Source: an uncultured Bacteroides sp.
GTDB taxonomy: Bacteria; Bacteroidota; Bacteroidia; Bacteroidales; Bacteroidaceae
NCBI RefSeq assembly: GCF_910585845.1
Contig: NZ_CAJUHF010000005.1
Span: forward strand, 1-64,000
Reading direction: 5' to 3'
DNA length: 64,000 bases
Position numbers and translations under genes: made by a program. Positions 42,839 through 51,597 of the stretch are shown one piece after another. The notes under the pieces are model-generated. The model had not been told where the DNA came from. It worked only from the letters and a program-made list of their open reading frames with translations, and did not search any database. The stretch's first letter is position 1; every line of letters starts with the position of its first letter.

Positions 42839-42916
42839 TGTGTGTCTAATTTTTAAGATTAATTAATTAAATTATTTATTGTATTTATTATTGTTTTTTC
42901 TTCCCTATTTATTTTG

Positions 42917-43004
42917 CGGAGAGACGGGGATTCGAACCCCGGATACCCTTTAGGGGTATACACGCTTTCCAGGCGTGCCTCTTCAACCACTCGAGCATCT
43001 CTCC
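42917..43004 (-). tRNA. tRNA-Ser (GGA)
   Basis: An 88-base cloverleaf on the minus strand, running from GGAGAGATGCTCGAGTGG to TCTCTCCG. Acceptor arms GGAGAGA and TCTCTCC pair over 7 bp, the anticodon loop is CTGGAAA (anticodon GGA, reading UCC/UCU) and the T arm GGGGTTCGAATCCCC is standard. The long variable arm TATACCCCTAAAGGGTAT is the class II feature of Ser. No CCA is encoded. It is the main content of the gap 42839-43168. Confidence 0.95.
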
Positions 43005-43168
43005 AAAAAAGGATCTCTTTTCTAAAACGGCTGCAAATTACAAAAAAAATACGAACCGCCAGCGTTTTCTGCTACAAATGTATTCTTTTTTTCGTTCTTG
43101 CCATCCATTCTTCCCGTTTTATCTTTAATAAAATCTCAAAATTAATAAACTTTAAAATCTTTGCAATG

Positions 43169-43948
43169 TTATTTGAGCATTCCAAACACTTTTAAAGCAT
43201 TCTCTGAGGTGATTTCTCCCACGGTTTCCGGTGACATCCGATATACTTCGGCAACCTTTTTCAAAGTATCCTTTACATTGGCACTTTCATTCCGTTTGCC
43301 ACGATTGGGCACGGGAGTCAGATAGGGTGAATCTGTCTCCAGCACGATTCTTTCTATGGGTATCTCCAGCAAAACTTCCGGCAGATGGGATTTCTTGAAA
43401 GTGACCACACCATTTATCCCGATAGAGAAACCAGAAAACTCCAACATTCGAACGGCTTCTTCCGCGCTACCCGTAAAACTATGAAAAATGCCTTTCAAGG
43501 CGCATCCTTTATAGGGTTCCAATACCTTATATATATAATCAAAAGCGTCACGGCAATGAATCACTACTGGAAGGTTATATTCTAATGCCCAACCGATCTG
43601 TTTGTCCAATACAAACTGCTGTTCTTTCAAGAATGTCTTGTCCCAATAAAGATCCATACCGATCTCTCCGATGGCAACATATCCCTTGGAAGATTTCAAC
43701 TCGCGAGCCACCACTTCCAGCTCTTCCATATAATTGGAATTTACCGAAGTAGGATGCAGTCCAATCATCGGAAAACAATATCCCTTATAGTCGTTGCACA
43801 CCGCAACCATTGCATCAACCGTTGTGCTATCAATGTTTGGCATAAATATATGGGTCACGCCTGCGTCACGCGCCCGCTCTATCACTTGTGGCAAATCTGT
43901 TGAAAATTCCTCTAAAAAGAGATGTGAGTGTGTATCTATCAATCTCAT
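43169..43948 (-). CDS. tatD: TatD-family metal-dependent hydrolase (DNase)
   Basis: A 259-residue TIM-barrel hydrolase starting MRLIDTHSHLFLEE. Metal ligands are visible: HSH (residues 7-9), Glu in AIGEIGMD (about 94), His in VVIHCRDA (about 130), His in FHSFTG (about 155) and Asp in LETDSPYL (about 206). Members are 3'-5' exonucleases involved in DNA repair. The start overlaps the stop of the upstream gene by four bases. It ends about 160 bases before the tRNA. Confidence 0.92.
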   Translation of the reverse strand: MRLIDTHSHLFLEEFSTDLPQVIERARDAGVTHIFMPNIDSTTVDAMVAVCNDYKGYCFPMIGLHPTSVNSNYMEELEVVARELKSSKGYVAIGEIGMDLYWDKTFLKEQQFVLDKQIGWALEYNLPVVIHCRDAFDYIYKVLEPYKGCALKGIFHSFTGSAEEAVRMLEFSGFSIGINGVVTFKKSHLPEVLLEIPIERIVLETDSPYLTPVPNRGKRNESANVKDTLKKVAEVYRMSPETVGEITSENALKVFGMLK

Positions 43949-44658
43949 TCGTTTAATTCTTCTTTTTGTTTTTCACCGGTACGATAGTAATAGATCACCC
44001 CGTAATCACGGCATAAGTCCAATCGTTTCTCATTCGGAAAAACGGTCTCGAATTTTTTCTCCACCTGATTCCAAATATCCAATATCAACTCATCGGCAGT
44101 AGTACGCATAGCGGCAAGAGTCTCCAAACTACGCGCAGTCAAGTTTTGCAGATTCTTTTGCTTGTCGTAACTGTCTACAAAGATATCATAATGTACCCTA
44201 ACCTTAGCAATGGTAGGATTGTAGATAGGGATTCCACCTTGCGAAGTTCGTCTGACCTCTCCATCAATGATTTTCCTTCCCCACTCTATCAGGGTTAGTT
44301 CAGTAGACAAGTCCGGCACATTTGTACTGTCGGCCGGCAAACCATAATATGCCTTATGTGCCACACGCAACTCCGATCGGATCACGGCCAGATTCAGCAC
44401 CTGAATGAAATGAGATATATACAGGCGCGCCATTTTCACATTAGCCTGATGCTTGCGCCCTGCCTGAGACTGCCGTTCAAAGCATTGCGCATAATAGGTT
44501 TGGGCAGCTTCAAATCTTATCAGAAAATTCCGGGCTTCAGTCAATGTCTTCAAAGAAACAGGCAAATCATAAAGATTGGAAGTATCCTGTTTAGAAACCA
44601 CTGCTTTCAACGCCCGTATCCTCGCCTGGTCTGTATTTGGTAATCTTCTATAAGGCAT
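43945..44658 (-). CDS. Conserved Bacteroides protein, helical, unknown
   Basis: A 237-residue protein starting MPYRRLPNTDQARIRAL, predicted almost wholly helical. It is rich in Arg, Leu and Tyr and lacks signal or membrane segments. The four-base overlap with tatD and 12-base spacing to the polyprenyl synthase suggest an operon. It is a conserved hypothetical type; no catalytic motif is seen. Confidence 0.65.
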   Translation of the reverse strand: MPYRRLPNTDQARIRALKAVVSKQDTSNLYDLPVSLKTLTEARNFLIRFEAAQTYYAQCFERQSQAGRKHQANVKMARLYISHFIQVLNLAVIRSELRVAHKAYYGLPADSTNVPDLSTELTLIEWGRKIIDGEVRRTSQGGIPIYNPTIAKVRVHYDIFVDSYDKQKNLQNLTARSLETLAAMRTTADELILDIWNQVEKKFETVFPNEKRLDLCRDYGVIYYYRTGEKQKEELNE

Positions 44659-44670
44659 ATTTTCCTAAAG

Positions 44671-45645
44671 CTACACTTCCCGATACATCAAATTATCGAT
44701 TATCTTTTTCAGTTCCTCTTTCTTTTCTTCGGCAATACGGACGGCAGCCAGACTTTCCATTGCACGGGCACTATATTCCGACATTTTATTCTCGCAAATC
44801 TCTTTCACACCAATCTGATTATAGAGGTTTGTGACAGCAGCGATTTTCTCATCCGGCTGAAAGTCCTTTGCATTTATCCAGGTGTCCAGTTGTTCCCGTT
44901 GGTGGGAATCAGCATGTTCCAGCGCTTTTATCAGCATATATGTCTTTTTATTGCAGAGGATGTCTCCACCGATATTTTTTCCGAACACTTTCGGATCACC
45001 ATATACATCCAAGAGGTCATCTTTCAACTGAAAGGCCACACCGATATGCATTCCAAAATCATACAAACGTTCGGCATCTTCATCGGAAGCCCCTCCCAAA
45101 CGGGCACCGATCTTCAGACTGGCAGCCAATAAGACCGCAGTCTTCAGACGGATCATTTCCAGATATTCTTCCTCCGTCACATCGTTTCTCTCCTCGAACT
45201 CCATATCCATTTGCTGCCCTTCGCATATCTCAAGGGCTGTCAGACTGAACAGAGCCATCACCTCTTTCAGAAAAGCCTGAGGGCATTCCGCCATAAACTG
45301 ATAGGCAAGTACCAGCATGGCATCTCCCGAAAGAATAGCCGTATTATCATTCCAAACCTTATGCACCGTTTCTTTTCCTCTACGGCGATCGGCACGATCC
45401 ATCAAATCATCGTGCAAAAGAGTATAATTATGATAGACCTCAATACCAGTGGCAGGAGCATAAATGCGGGTCACATCCTCCTGATACAGATTATATGCCA
45501 TCAACATCAATACCGGACGGATTCTTTTTCCACCCATAGACAAGACATATTCTACCGGTTCATACAGACCTTTAGGAGTACGCGTAAATTGCAAATCGGC
45601 AATATGAGCATTAAAGTTATCGAGGAGCTCGGAAGCTGTAAACAT
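44671..45645 (-). CDS. Polyprenyl synthetase (trans-isoprenyl diphosphate synthase)
   Basis: A 324-residue enzyme with both Asp-rich motifs, LLHDDLMDRADRRRG (about residues 78-92) and FQLKDDLLDVYGD (about residues 204-216). It joins isopentenyl units to an allylic diphosphate to make polyprenyl chains for quinones or undecaprenyl carriers. The two residues before the first Asp-rich motif (LL) suggest a medium or long chain product. It lies downstream of tonB and its terminator and upstream of the helical gene. Confidence 0.92.
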   Translation of the reverse strand: MFTASELLDNFNAHIADLQFTRTPKGLYEPVEYVLSMGGKRIRPVLMLMAYNLYQEDVTRIYAPATGIEVYHNYTLLHDDLMDRADRRRGKETVHKVWNDNTAILSGDAMLVLAYQFMAECPQAFLKEVMALFSLTALEICEGQQMDMEFEERNDVTEEEYLEMIRLKTAVLLAASLKIGARLGGASDEDAERLYDFGMHIGVAFQLKDDLLDVYGDPKVFGKNIGGDILCNKKTYMLIKALEHADSHQREQLDTWINAKDFQPDEKIAAVTNLYNQIGVKEICENKMSEYSARAMESLAAVRIAEEKKEELKKIIDNLMYREV

Positions 45646-45684
45646 AATGATAATAAAAAAATTAAGTAGGAGAATAGATACAAT

Positions 45685-45712
45685 AAAAAGAGGCTGCTTT
45701 CCCGGCAGCCTC
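45685..45712 (-). terminator. Terminator of tonB
   Basis: gaggctgc and gcagcctc pair over 8 bp (minus strand) around CGGGAAA and are followed by TTTTTATT. Located just after the tonB stop. Confidence 0.8.
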
Positions 45713-45732
45713 CTTCTGTATAAATTAATGTA

Positions 45733-46419
45733 TTACTGCAATCTGAACATTACAGGCACCGTATACTTAACACGTACCGGTTTACCACGTTGCATACCCG
45801 GTTTCCACTTAGGCATGGCACCGATCACACGAAGTGCCTCTTTGTCAAGATAGGGGTCAACACCTCTTATGACTTTGGCATCTACGATACTACCGTCCTT
45901 GTTTACAACGAACTGTACAGTCACACGACCTTGAGTACCGTTTTCCTGTGCGATAGTGGGGTACTTAATATTCTTACTCAAGAATTGCATAAGTCCCTGC
46001 AAACCACCATTCGGGAATTCAGGCATTTGTTCTACAACTTCGAAGATTTCCTGCTCTTCCGGTTCTTCTTCTACCACCGTTACAGGTACATACTTCACTT
46101 CAACAGCTGCACCAGTTTCCTCGGTAGAGGCAATCACCGTTTCTTCCACATCAGCATCGTCCGCTACGATTTCCAAAGTCTCGTTAATCGGAGCTACCTC
46201 AGGAGGCGGAGGAGCGATCTTTTCTTCCTGTTCAGTAATAGGAACCATTTCTTCTTCGAAAACAAGATCAACAATGGCCTGGCTCGTATCAATCTTAATA
46301 TCGCGCTTCGTCCATTCAAATGCTATGAACATAAAGGCGAGCACAATAACATAACCAACAAGCATCCAAGTCGATTTCTTGTTCTCCAAATCTGCTTTAG
46401 GCGTCTTTTTAATTTCCAT
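45733..46419 (-). CDS. tonB: TonB energy-transduction protein
   Basis: A 228-residue protein with an N-terminal membrane helix at about residues 16-36 (TWMLVGYVIVLAFMFIAFEW), a Glu/Val/Pro-rich linker and a C-terminal TonB domain. The latter shows YPTIAQENGTQGRVTVQF and PKWKPGMQRGKPVRV, the typical TonB pattern. It links the inner-membrane ExbBD motor to outer-membrane receptors. The gene is single, with its own promoter (box at 46454-46461) and terminator. Confidence 0.92.
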   Translation of the reverse strand: MEIKKTPKADLENKKSTWMLVGYVIVLAFMFIAFEWTKRDIKIDTSQAIVDLVFEEEMVPITEQEEKIAPPPPEVAPINETLEIVADDADVEETVIASTEETGAAVEVKYVPVTVVEEEPEEQEIFEVVEQMPEFPNGGLQGLMQFLSKNIKYPTIAQENGTQGRVTVQFVVNKDGSIVDAKVIRGVDPYLDKEALRVIGAMPKWKPGMQRGKPVRVKYTVPVMFRLQ

Positions 46420-46453
46420 AATATAATTATTTTAACGTGTTTCTCATTTTGGG

Positions 46454-46461
46454 CAAATATA
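46454..46461 (-). promoter_or_regulatory. tonB promoter -7 box
   Basis: On the minus strand TATATTTG fits TAnnTTTG and lies about 35 bases before the tonB ATG. No clear TTTG is found at -33. Confidence 0.6.
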
Positions 46462-46598
46462 GTACTTTTTCTGCAAAGCGTCCAACTGTGCTATCTTTTT
46501 TAATACAATATCCCCCCCTTTTTTGTTTTTTTTATCCTTCCAAAAGCATTCCTTTGCTTTTGTGCCACAAATGTAACGAGATATTTTAAAAATACCCG

Positions 46599-46606
46599 TA
46601 TCTTTG
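46599..46606 (+). promoter_or_regulatory. porQ promoter -7 box
   Basis: TATCTTTG fits TAnnTTTG. It overlaps the TTG at 46604 and so argues for the ATG at 46625 as start. Confidence 0.6.
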
Positions 46607-46624
46607 GCAATAATTTTAGATGAA

Positions 46625-47593
46625 ATGTTGAAAAAGTCTTTTATCACGGCGTTATTATTGTCTATTTTCCCTGTCTTGCTACATGCGCAAGATGGAACGA
46701 GCGCCTTCCAATTTCTGAAACTTCCTTTTTCTGCCCATGCATCCGCACTGGGCGGAGAAAACATTTCTATCATAGAGGATGATGCGACTATGGCTGTCCA
46801 GAACCCCGCCCTTCTTTCCTGCGTGGCCGACAAGACACTTAGCCTGAACTATATGCTTTATATGGACGGAGTCCATGTTGCCGGAGCAGCTTTTGCACGT
46901 ACTGTCGGCGAACGCTCCACATGGGCAGTTACCGCACAATACGCAGACTACGGGAAACTGAAAGAGACTACGGAAGAGAATATCGAAATCGGCACATTTT
47001 CCGCCAAGGACATCTCCATCTCAGGCATCTATACCTACGACTTAAGCGATTACTGGAGTGGCGGCGTACGTACCAACTTCATCTATTCGCATTACGACAG
47101 ATACTCTTCGTTCGCCATCGGTGTTGATTTGGGACTGAATTATTATCATCAGGCATCCGACTTTTCCGCCTCACTGGTTGTCCGCAATTTGGGAGGACAA
47201 CTTAAGGCTTTCGAAGAACAGCATGAAAAACTCCCCGTCGACGTACAGTTAGGCTTCAGCAAGCGGTTAGCCCATGCCCCGTTCCGTCTTTCCGCCACTC
47301 TGCATGACCTATCGCACTGGAGTGCCTCCATCACAGGCGCCAATCGCTTCGGAAAAAAACTGCTGAACCACATCGTACTCGGAATAGATTTTCTTCCTAC
47401 CGACCATTTCTATCTGGCAGCCGGATATAACTTCCGCCGTGGTGAAGAGATGAAAATCAACGGTTCCAGCCATTGGGCAGGCTTCGCTTGCGGCACGGGC
47501 ATACAATTGAAACGTCTGAAAGTGGGAATGGCGTATGCCAAATACCATGTCAGTTCGTCTTCGCTCGTCTTTAACTTATCATACGCTTTATAA
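46625..47593 (+). CDS. porQ: PorQ-like outer-membrane β-barrel protein
   Basis: A 322-residue protein with a signal peptide (MLKKSFITALLLSIFPVLLHAQ) and repeated amphipathic β-strands through the rest, such as FSASLVVRNLGG and HFYLAAGYNFRRG. The motif LPFSAHASALGGENIS followed by AVQNPALL is that of PorQ/PorV-type proteins. In Porphyromonas, PorQ works with the type IX secretion system; in Bacteroides such genes persist without a full system. The ATG at 46625 is chosen because the upstream TTG lies in the promoter box. Confidence 0.82.
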   Translation: MLKKSFITALLLSIFPVLLHAQDGTSAFQFLKLPFSAHASALGGENISIIEDDATMAVQNPALLSCVADKTLSLNYMLYMDGVHVAGAAFARTVGERSTWAVTAQYADYGKLKETTEENIEIGTFSAKDISISGIYTYDLSDYWSGGVRTNFIYSHYDRYSSFAIGVDLGLNYYHQASDFSASLVVRNLGGQLKAFEEQHEKLPVDVQLGFSKRLAHAPFRLSATLHDLSHWSASITGANRFGKKLLNHIVLGIDFLPTDHFYLAAGYNFRRGEEMKINGSSHWAGFACGTGIQLKRLKVGMAYAKYHVSSSSLVFNLSYAL

Positions 47594-47639
47594 CTATAAC
47601 ATAATACATATACATATATATAATTAGTATAACTCAAAA

Positions 47640-48329
47640 ATGAAAAAGATAACGATCGCAATTGATGGATTCTCTTCCTGCGGGAAGAGTACTATGGCAA
47701 AGGATCTTGCCCGTGAAATAGGTTATATCTACATTGACAGTGGAGCCATGTATCGCGCCGTCACACTGTACAGTATAGAGAACGGGATATTCCAAGGTGA
47801 ACGGATTGATGCCGAAAGACTACAGAAAGAGATTGGCAGTATCCGCATCTCATTCCAGCTAAATCAGGAGACCGGACGTCCGGACACTTACCTGAACGGG
47901 GTGAATGTAGAAGATAAGATACGCGGAATAGCCGTCTCCTCACGTGTAAGCCCCATTGCCGCCTTAGGCTTTGTGCGCGAAGCTATGGTGGCACAACAAC
48001 AGGAAATGGGAAAGTCCAAAGGAATCGTTATGGACGGACGGGATATCGGGACTACGGTATTTCCGGACGCCGAACTGAAAATCTTCGTAACGGCTACGCC
48101 CGAGATACGTGCACAACGCCGCTACGACGAACTGAAAGCCAAGGGACAGGAAGCCAGCTTCAACGAAATTCTGGAGAACGTGAAACAACGGGATTACATC
48201 GATCAGAACCGAGAAGTCAGCCCGCTCCGTAAGGCAGATGATGCCTTGCTGCTGGACAATACCGACATGACAATCCCCCAACAAAAGGAATGGTTGCAGG
48301 AACAGTTCAACAGAGTTGTCAACGGATAA
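47640..48329 (+). CDS. cmk: Cytidylate kinase
   Basis: A 229-residue nucleoside monophosphate kinase that converts CMP and dCMP to the diphosphates. The P-loop is GFSSCGKSTMAK (about residues 9-20). Further motifs are IDSGAMYRAV (about 33), GRDIGTTVFPDAELK and the LID region RRYDELKAKG. Starts at ATG 47640, 46 bases after the porQ stop, and may share its transcript. It is followed by ispH 83 bases away. Confidence 0.93.
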   Translation: MKKITIAIDGFSSCGKSTMAKDLAREIGYIYIDSGAMYRAVTLYSIENGIFQGERIDAERLQKEIGSIRISFQLNQETGRPDTYLNGVNVEDKIRGIAVSSRVSPIAALGFVREAMVAQQQEMGKSKGIVMDGRDIGTTVFPDAELKIFVTATPEIRAQRRYDELKAKGQEASFNEILENVKQRDYIDQNREVSPLRKADDALLLDNTDMTIPQQKEWLQEQFNRVVNG

Positions 48330-48412
48330 AGCAAACAGACATAGCCCCGACAAATAAAAAGGCATAGTCCTTTCCGGGCTTTGTTTATCAACTGTATTTC
48401 AAACAATCAGAT

Positions 48413-49285
48413 ATGATAAAAGTAGAAATTGACGAAGGTTCCGGTTTCTGTTTCGGTGTAGTCACCGCGATAAATAAAGCTGAAGAGGAACTAAGCAAAG
48501 GCGGTACTTTATACTGTTTGGGAGACATTGTACACAACAGCCGCGAAGTGGAGCGTCTGAAAGAGATGGGCCTCATCACAATCAATCACGACGACTTCAA
48601 CCACTTGCACAACGCCAAAGTTTTGCTGCGTGCCCACGGCGAGCCTCCCGAAACATACGAAATAGCCCGCCGCAACAATATTGAAATCATTGACGCCACT
48701 TGTCCGGTGGTGCTCCGGTTGCAAAAAAAAATAAAACAAGAATACACACAGAAAGACGAAGAAGAGAAACAAATCGTCATCTATGGGAAAACCGGCCATG
48801 CGGAAGTTCTTGGACTGGTAGGGCAAACCAGCGGAGAAGCCATCGTCATCGAAAAACTGGAAGAGGCAAAGCAACTTGACTTCAGCAAAAGCATCCGGCT
48901 ATACTCCCAGACCACAAAGTCGCTGGATGAATTTCGGAAGATAGTGGAATACATCAAAGAGCACATTTCACCAGAAGTGACGTTCGAATATTACGATACG
49001 ATCTGCCGCCAGGTTGCCAACCGAATTCCGAACATCCGGAAGTTCGCAGCATCACACGATCTGATATTCTTCGTCAGCGGAAAGAAAAGTTCCAACGGAA
49101 AAATGTTGTTCAGTGAATGCCGGAAGGTCAACCCCAATTCCCACCTGATAGACAGTGCCGAGGAAATAGACAACTCCCTGCTGACGGGAGCCTCTTCCAT
49201 CGGAGTGTGCGGAGCTACCTCCACTCCGAAATGGCTGATGGAGGAGATAAGCGAAGCCATCCTATCGCGCCTAAAAGAAGGGTAA
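48413..49285 (+). CDS. ispH: 4-hydroxy-3-methylbut-2-enyl diphosphate reductase (IspH/LytB)
   Basis: A 290-residue iron-sulfur enzyme that makes isopentenyl and dimethylallyl diphosphate in the last MEP-pathway step. The three Fe-S ligand cysteines are seen in GSGFCFGV (about 13), DATCPVV (about 99) and DTICRQVA (about 198). The GATSTP segment near the end matches the substrate pocket. The substrate would feed the polyprenyl synthase encoded nearby on the other strand. Confidence 0.95.
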   Translation: MIKVEIDEGSGFCFGVVTAINKAEEELSKGGTLYCLGDIVHNSREVERLKEMGLITINHDDFNHLHNAKVLLRAHGEPPETYEIARRNNIEIIDATCPVVLRLQKKIKQEYTQKDEEEKQIVIYGKTGHAEVLGLVGQTSGEAIVIEKLEEAKQLDFSKSIRLYSQTTKSLDEFRKIVEYIKEHISPEVTFEYYDTICRQVANRIPNIRKFAASHDLIFFVSGKKSSNGKMLFSECRKVNPNSHLIDSAEEIDNSLLTGASSIGVCGATSTPKWLMEEISEAILSRLKEG

Positions 49286-49344
49286 GGAGGCGCATTGGAA
49301 CAACAAATTAACATTAAATATGAATAAGGTCCTCAGCTTTTCCG

Positions 49345-49352
49345 TATCTTTG
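49345..49352 (+). promoter_or_regulatory. pfkA promoter -7 box
   Basis: TATCTTTG fits TAnnTTTG and lies 59 bases before the pfkA ATG. No good -33 TTTG is visible. Confidence 0.55.
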
Positions 49353-49410
49353 CCAATCAAAAACTGAGCTGCGGCGCAGCAATTATTAACATCAAACTTA
49401 AAAGATTGTT

Positions 49411-50391
49411 ATGGGAATAGTTAAATGCATAGGTATTCTGACTTCCGGTGGTGATGCACCGGGAATGAACGCTGCTATTCGTGCGGTTACGCGTACTGCC
49501 ATCTACAACGGCCTGCAAGTAAAAGGTATATACAGAGGATACAAAGGTCTGGTAAGCGGCGAAATCAAAGAATTTAAAAGCCAGAACGTTAGTAACATCA
49601 TACAATTGGGTGGTACGATCCTGAAAACAGCCCGTTGCAAAGAATTCACCACTCCCGAAGGACGACAGATAGCCTACGACAATATGAAGAAAGAGGGCAT
49701 CGATGCTTTAGTAATCATCGGTGGCGACGGTTCTCTGACAGGTGCCCGTATTTTTGCGCAAGAATTCGATGTTCCCTGTATCGGCTTGCCTGGCACCATC
49801 GACAATGACTTGTACGGAACGGATACTACGATCGGTTACGACACTGCCCTAAACACCATTCTGGATGCGGTAGACAAAATCCGTGATACTGCCACTTCCC
49901 ACGAGCGCTTGTTCTTCGTAGAGGTCATGGGACGTGATGCCGGTTTCCTTGCCCTGAACGGTGCCATAGCATCGGGTGCCGAAGCTGCCATCATCCCAGA
50001 GTTCAACACGGAAGTGGACCAACTGGAAGAGTTCATTAAGAACGGATTCCGGAAATCGAAGAACAGTAGTATCGTGCTCGTAGCCGAAAGCGAACTGACT
50101 GGCGGCGCAATGCATTATGCCGAACGTGTGAAGAACGAGTATCCCCAATATGACGTACGCGTCACCATCCTCGGTCACCTGCAACGCGGAGGAAGCCCCA
50201 CAGCACACGACCGTATCCTTGCCAGCCGACTTGGTGCAGCCGCCATCGACGCAATCATGGAAGGCCAGCGGAATGTTATGATTGGTATTGAGCATGACGA
50301 AGTGGTATACGTACCCTTCACCAAAGCAATCAAGAACGATAAGCCGATCAAGAAGGAACTGGTAAATGTCCTGAGGGCATTGTCCATCTAA
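49411..50391 (+). CDS. pfkA: ATP-dependent 6-phosphofructokinase
   Basis: A 326-residue glycolytic enzyme that phosphorylates fructose 6-phosphate. Family motifs are clear: TSGGDAPGMNAAIR (about residue 9), IIGGDGSLTGA (about 103), PGTIDNDLYGTD with the catalytic Asp (about 126-137), EVMGRDAGFLAL (about 171) and HLQRGGSPTAHDR (about 252). The GGDG motif, without a Lys at the following position, indicates use of ATP rather than pyrophosphate. It is a single-gene unit with its own promoter and terminator. Confidence 0.95.
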   Translation: MGIVKCIGILTSGGDAPGMNAAIRAVTRTAIYNGLQVKGIYRGYKGLVSGEIKEFKSQNVSNIIQLGGTILKTARCKEFTTPEGRQIAYDNMKKEGIDALVIIGGDGSLTGARIFAQEFDVPCIGLPGTIDNDLYGTDTTIGYDTALNTILDAVDKIRDTATSHERLFFVEVMGRDAGFLALNGAIASGAEAAIIPEFNTEVDQLEEFIKNGFRKSKNSSIVLVAESELTGGAMHYAERVKNEYPQYDVRVTILGHLQRGGSPTAHDRILASRLGAAAIDAIMEGQRNVMIGIEHDEVVYVPFTKAIKNDKPIKKELVNVLRALSI

Positions 50392-50473
50392 AAGGGGAAA
50401 AGAGTATTACCCTCCCCTTTATTAAGGAAAAGAAGCATTGTCTCCTTCAAAGAAAAGGGATAAGTTAGCTATA

Positions 50474-50523
50474 AAAAGAGCGCTCCAAAGTCAGATATTT
50501 TCAGATTTTGGAGTGCTCTTTTT
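50474..50523 (+). terminator. Strong terminator downstream of pfkA
   Basis: aaaagagcgctccaaa and tttggagtgctctttt pair almost fully around a 17-base loop, with T-runs on both strands, so it can act in both directions. Confidence 0.8.
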
Positions 50524-50789
50524 ATCAGAATACTGCTTTCATCAAATCATCCCACGGAACAGCGATTACAGAAGAAGAGTATGTAAATTGCCCTTAACAT
50601 CTTTCTGATTTATTTCCGGACACTGCTTTATCATCTCCTCTTCATGTACTATATATATTCAAATCTGTTACTAAATTATCATCCGTATCGTACGTGTATC
50701 AATGGTATAGGGAATGAAAAGAAAACCCTCCTTCCCTGTTGCTATAACATCGTTAGTTGATCAATAAAACAAAGCGGTTTAATAATAAA

Positions 50790-50921
50790 CCACAGATGTG
50801 GTTCACCTGTTCCACAGATGTGATTCACCTGTTCCACAGATGTGATTCACCTGTTCCACAGATGTGGTTCAGCTATTCCACTGATGTGGTTCGGCTATTC
50901 CACAATCGTGGTTCAGCATCT
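50790..50921. repeat. Six tandem 22-bp repeats
   Basis: The unit ccacagatgtggttcacctgtt is repeated six times in tandem with growing divergence from left to right. Each contains a ccaca-N2-tgtgg mini palindrome. They lie in the gene-free 1.2-kb gap 50392-51597, which also holds a palindrome and a MITE-like element and otherwise shows no supported gene. Confidence 0.75.
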
Positions 50922-51250
50922 CCACGCTGTAGTTATATATATAACATTGGACATCAACACAATAAACACGCGTAGTTATACGAAGCATCATACGGTAGTT
51001 ACGTTACACAATCACTTTGTTGAAGACAGGATATGCAGGCAAATAAAGAAACAGTTGCTCGATAAGAAGAGGAATTCCGGTAGTTTTCCTCCCTAAAAAG
51101 GAGAGAAAAGAGGAAAAAAAGAGGGAAAAAGGGAGAAGAAAGACACAAAAAAGGGATAAAAATGAAGGGATATGAAACGGCTGAATTCGGACAAACAAAA
51201 AGGATAGCCAAAAGAATATCAATAAAATAGACGATAATAATAGAGGAATA

Positions 51251-51285
51251 GGCATGGTGTAGGCAAATTTTGCCTACACCATGCC
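51251..51285. repeat. Perfect 17-bp-arm palindrome
   Basis: ggcatggtgtaggcaaa and tttgcctacaccatgcc are perfectly inverted around a single t. A second diverged pair (cctacctacaccc and gggtgtaggtgtgtagg) follows at about 51289-51355. Confidence 0.7.
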
Positions 51286-51372
51286 TACACCCTACCTACA
51301 CCCACATATTAAACTGGTTTACAATAAAATATCCCATCGGGTGTAGGTGTGTAGGTAAAAACACACATAAAC

Positions 51373-51563
51373 TTGGTTCTTCGTCACTTTTGGGGCAGTT
51401 CATGTGTTAAAGCTAGTAAATTTATTGCCTAACAAGGTAATGCTTGTCCTATTGAACATGTGTCTTTTGATAGCTTTAATTTTATTCCCTTAAATAAGCT
51501 GGTATAGTCTATAGATAAAGGTGTTTAGTATATTTTACTGCCCCAAAAGTGACGAAGAACCAA
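51373..51563. mobile_element. MITE-like element with 27-bp terminal inverted repeats
   Basis: ttggttcttcgtcacttttg at 51373 and its continuation to 51399 are repeated perfectly inverted at 51537-51563. The 191-bp element has no gene, and its interior is AT-rich. The GGTTCTTCG-type end suggests mobilisation by an insertion sequence of the ISL3-like kind, but this is only recognised by look. Confidence 0.65.
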
Positions 51564-51597
51564 ACTTTAGGTAGAGAGAATAGTAATCTTACAAATT

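Noticed and set aside
42914..43195. Plus-strand frame across the tRNA-Ser
   Set aside because: It reads through the tRNA reverse complement and has no protein-like features.
50757..51096. Two short overlapping frames in the tandem repeat
   Set aside because: They encode repeat-derived Phe/His/Ser runs only; no start context or conservation is visible.
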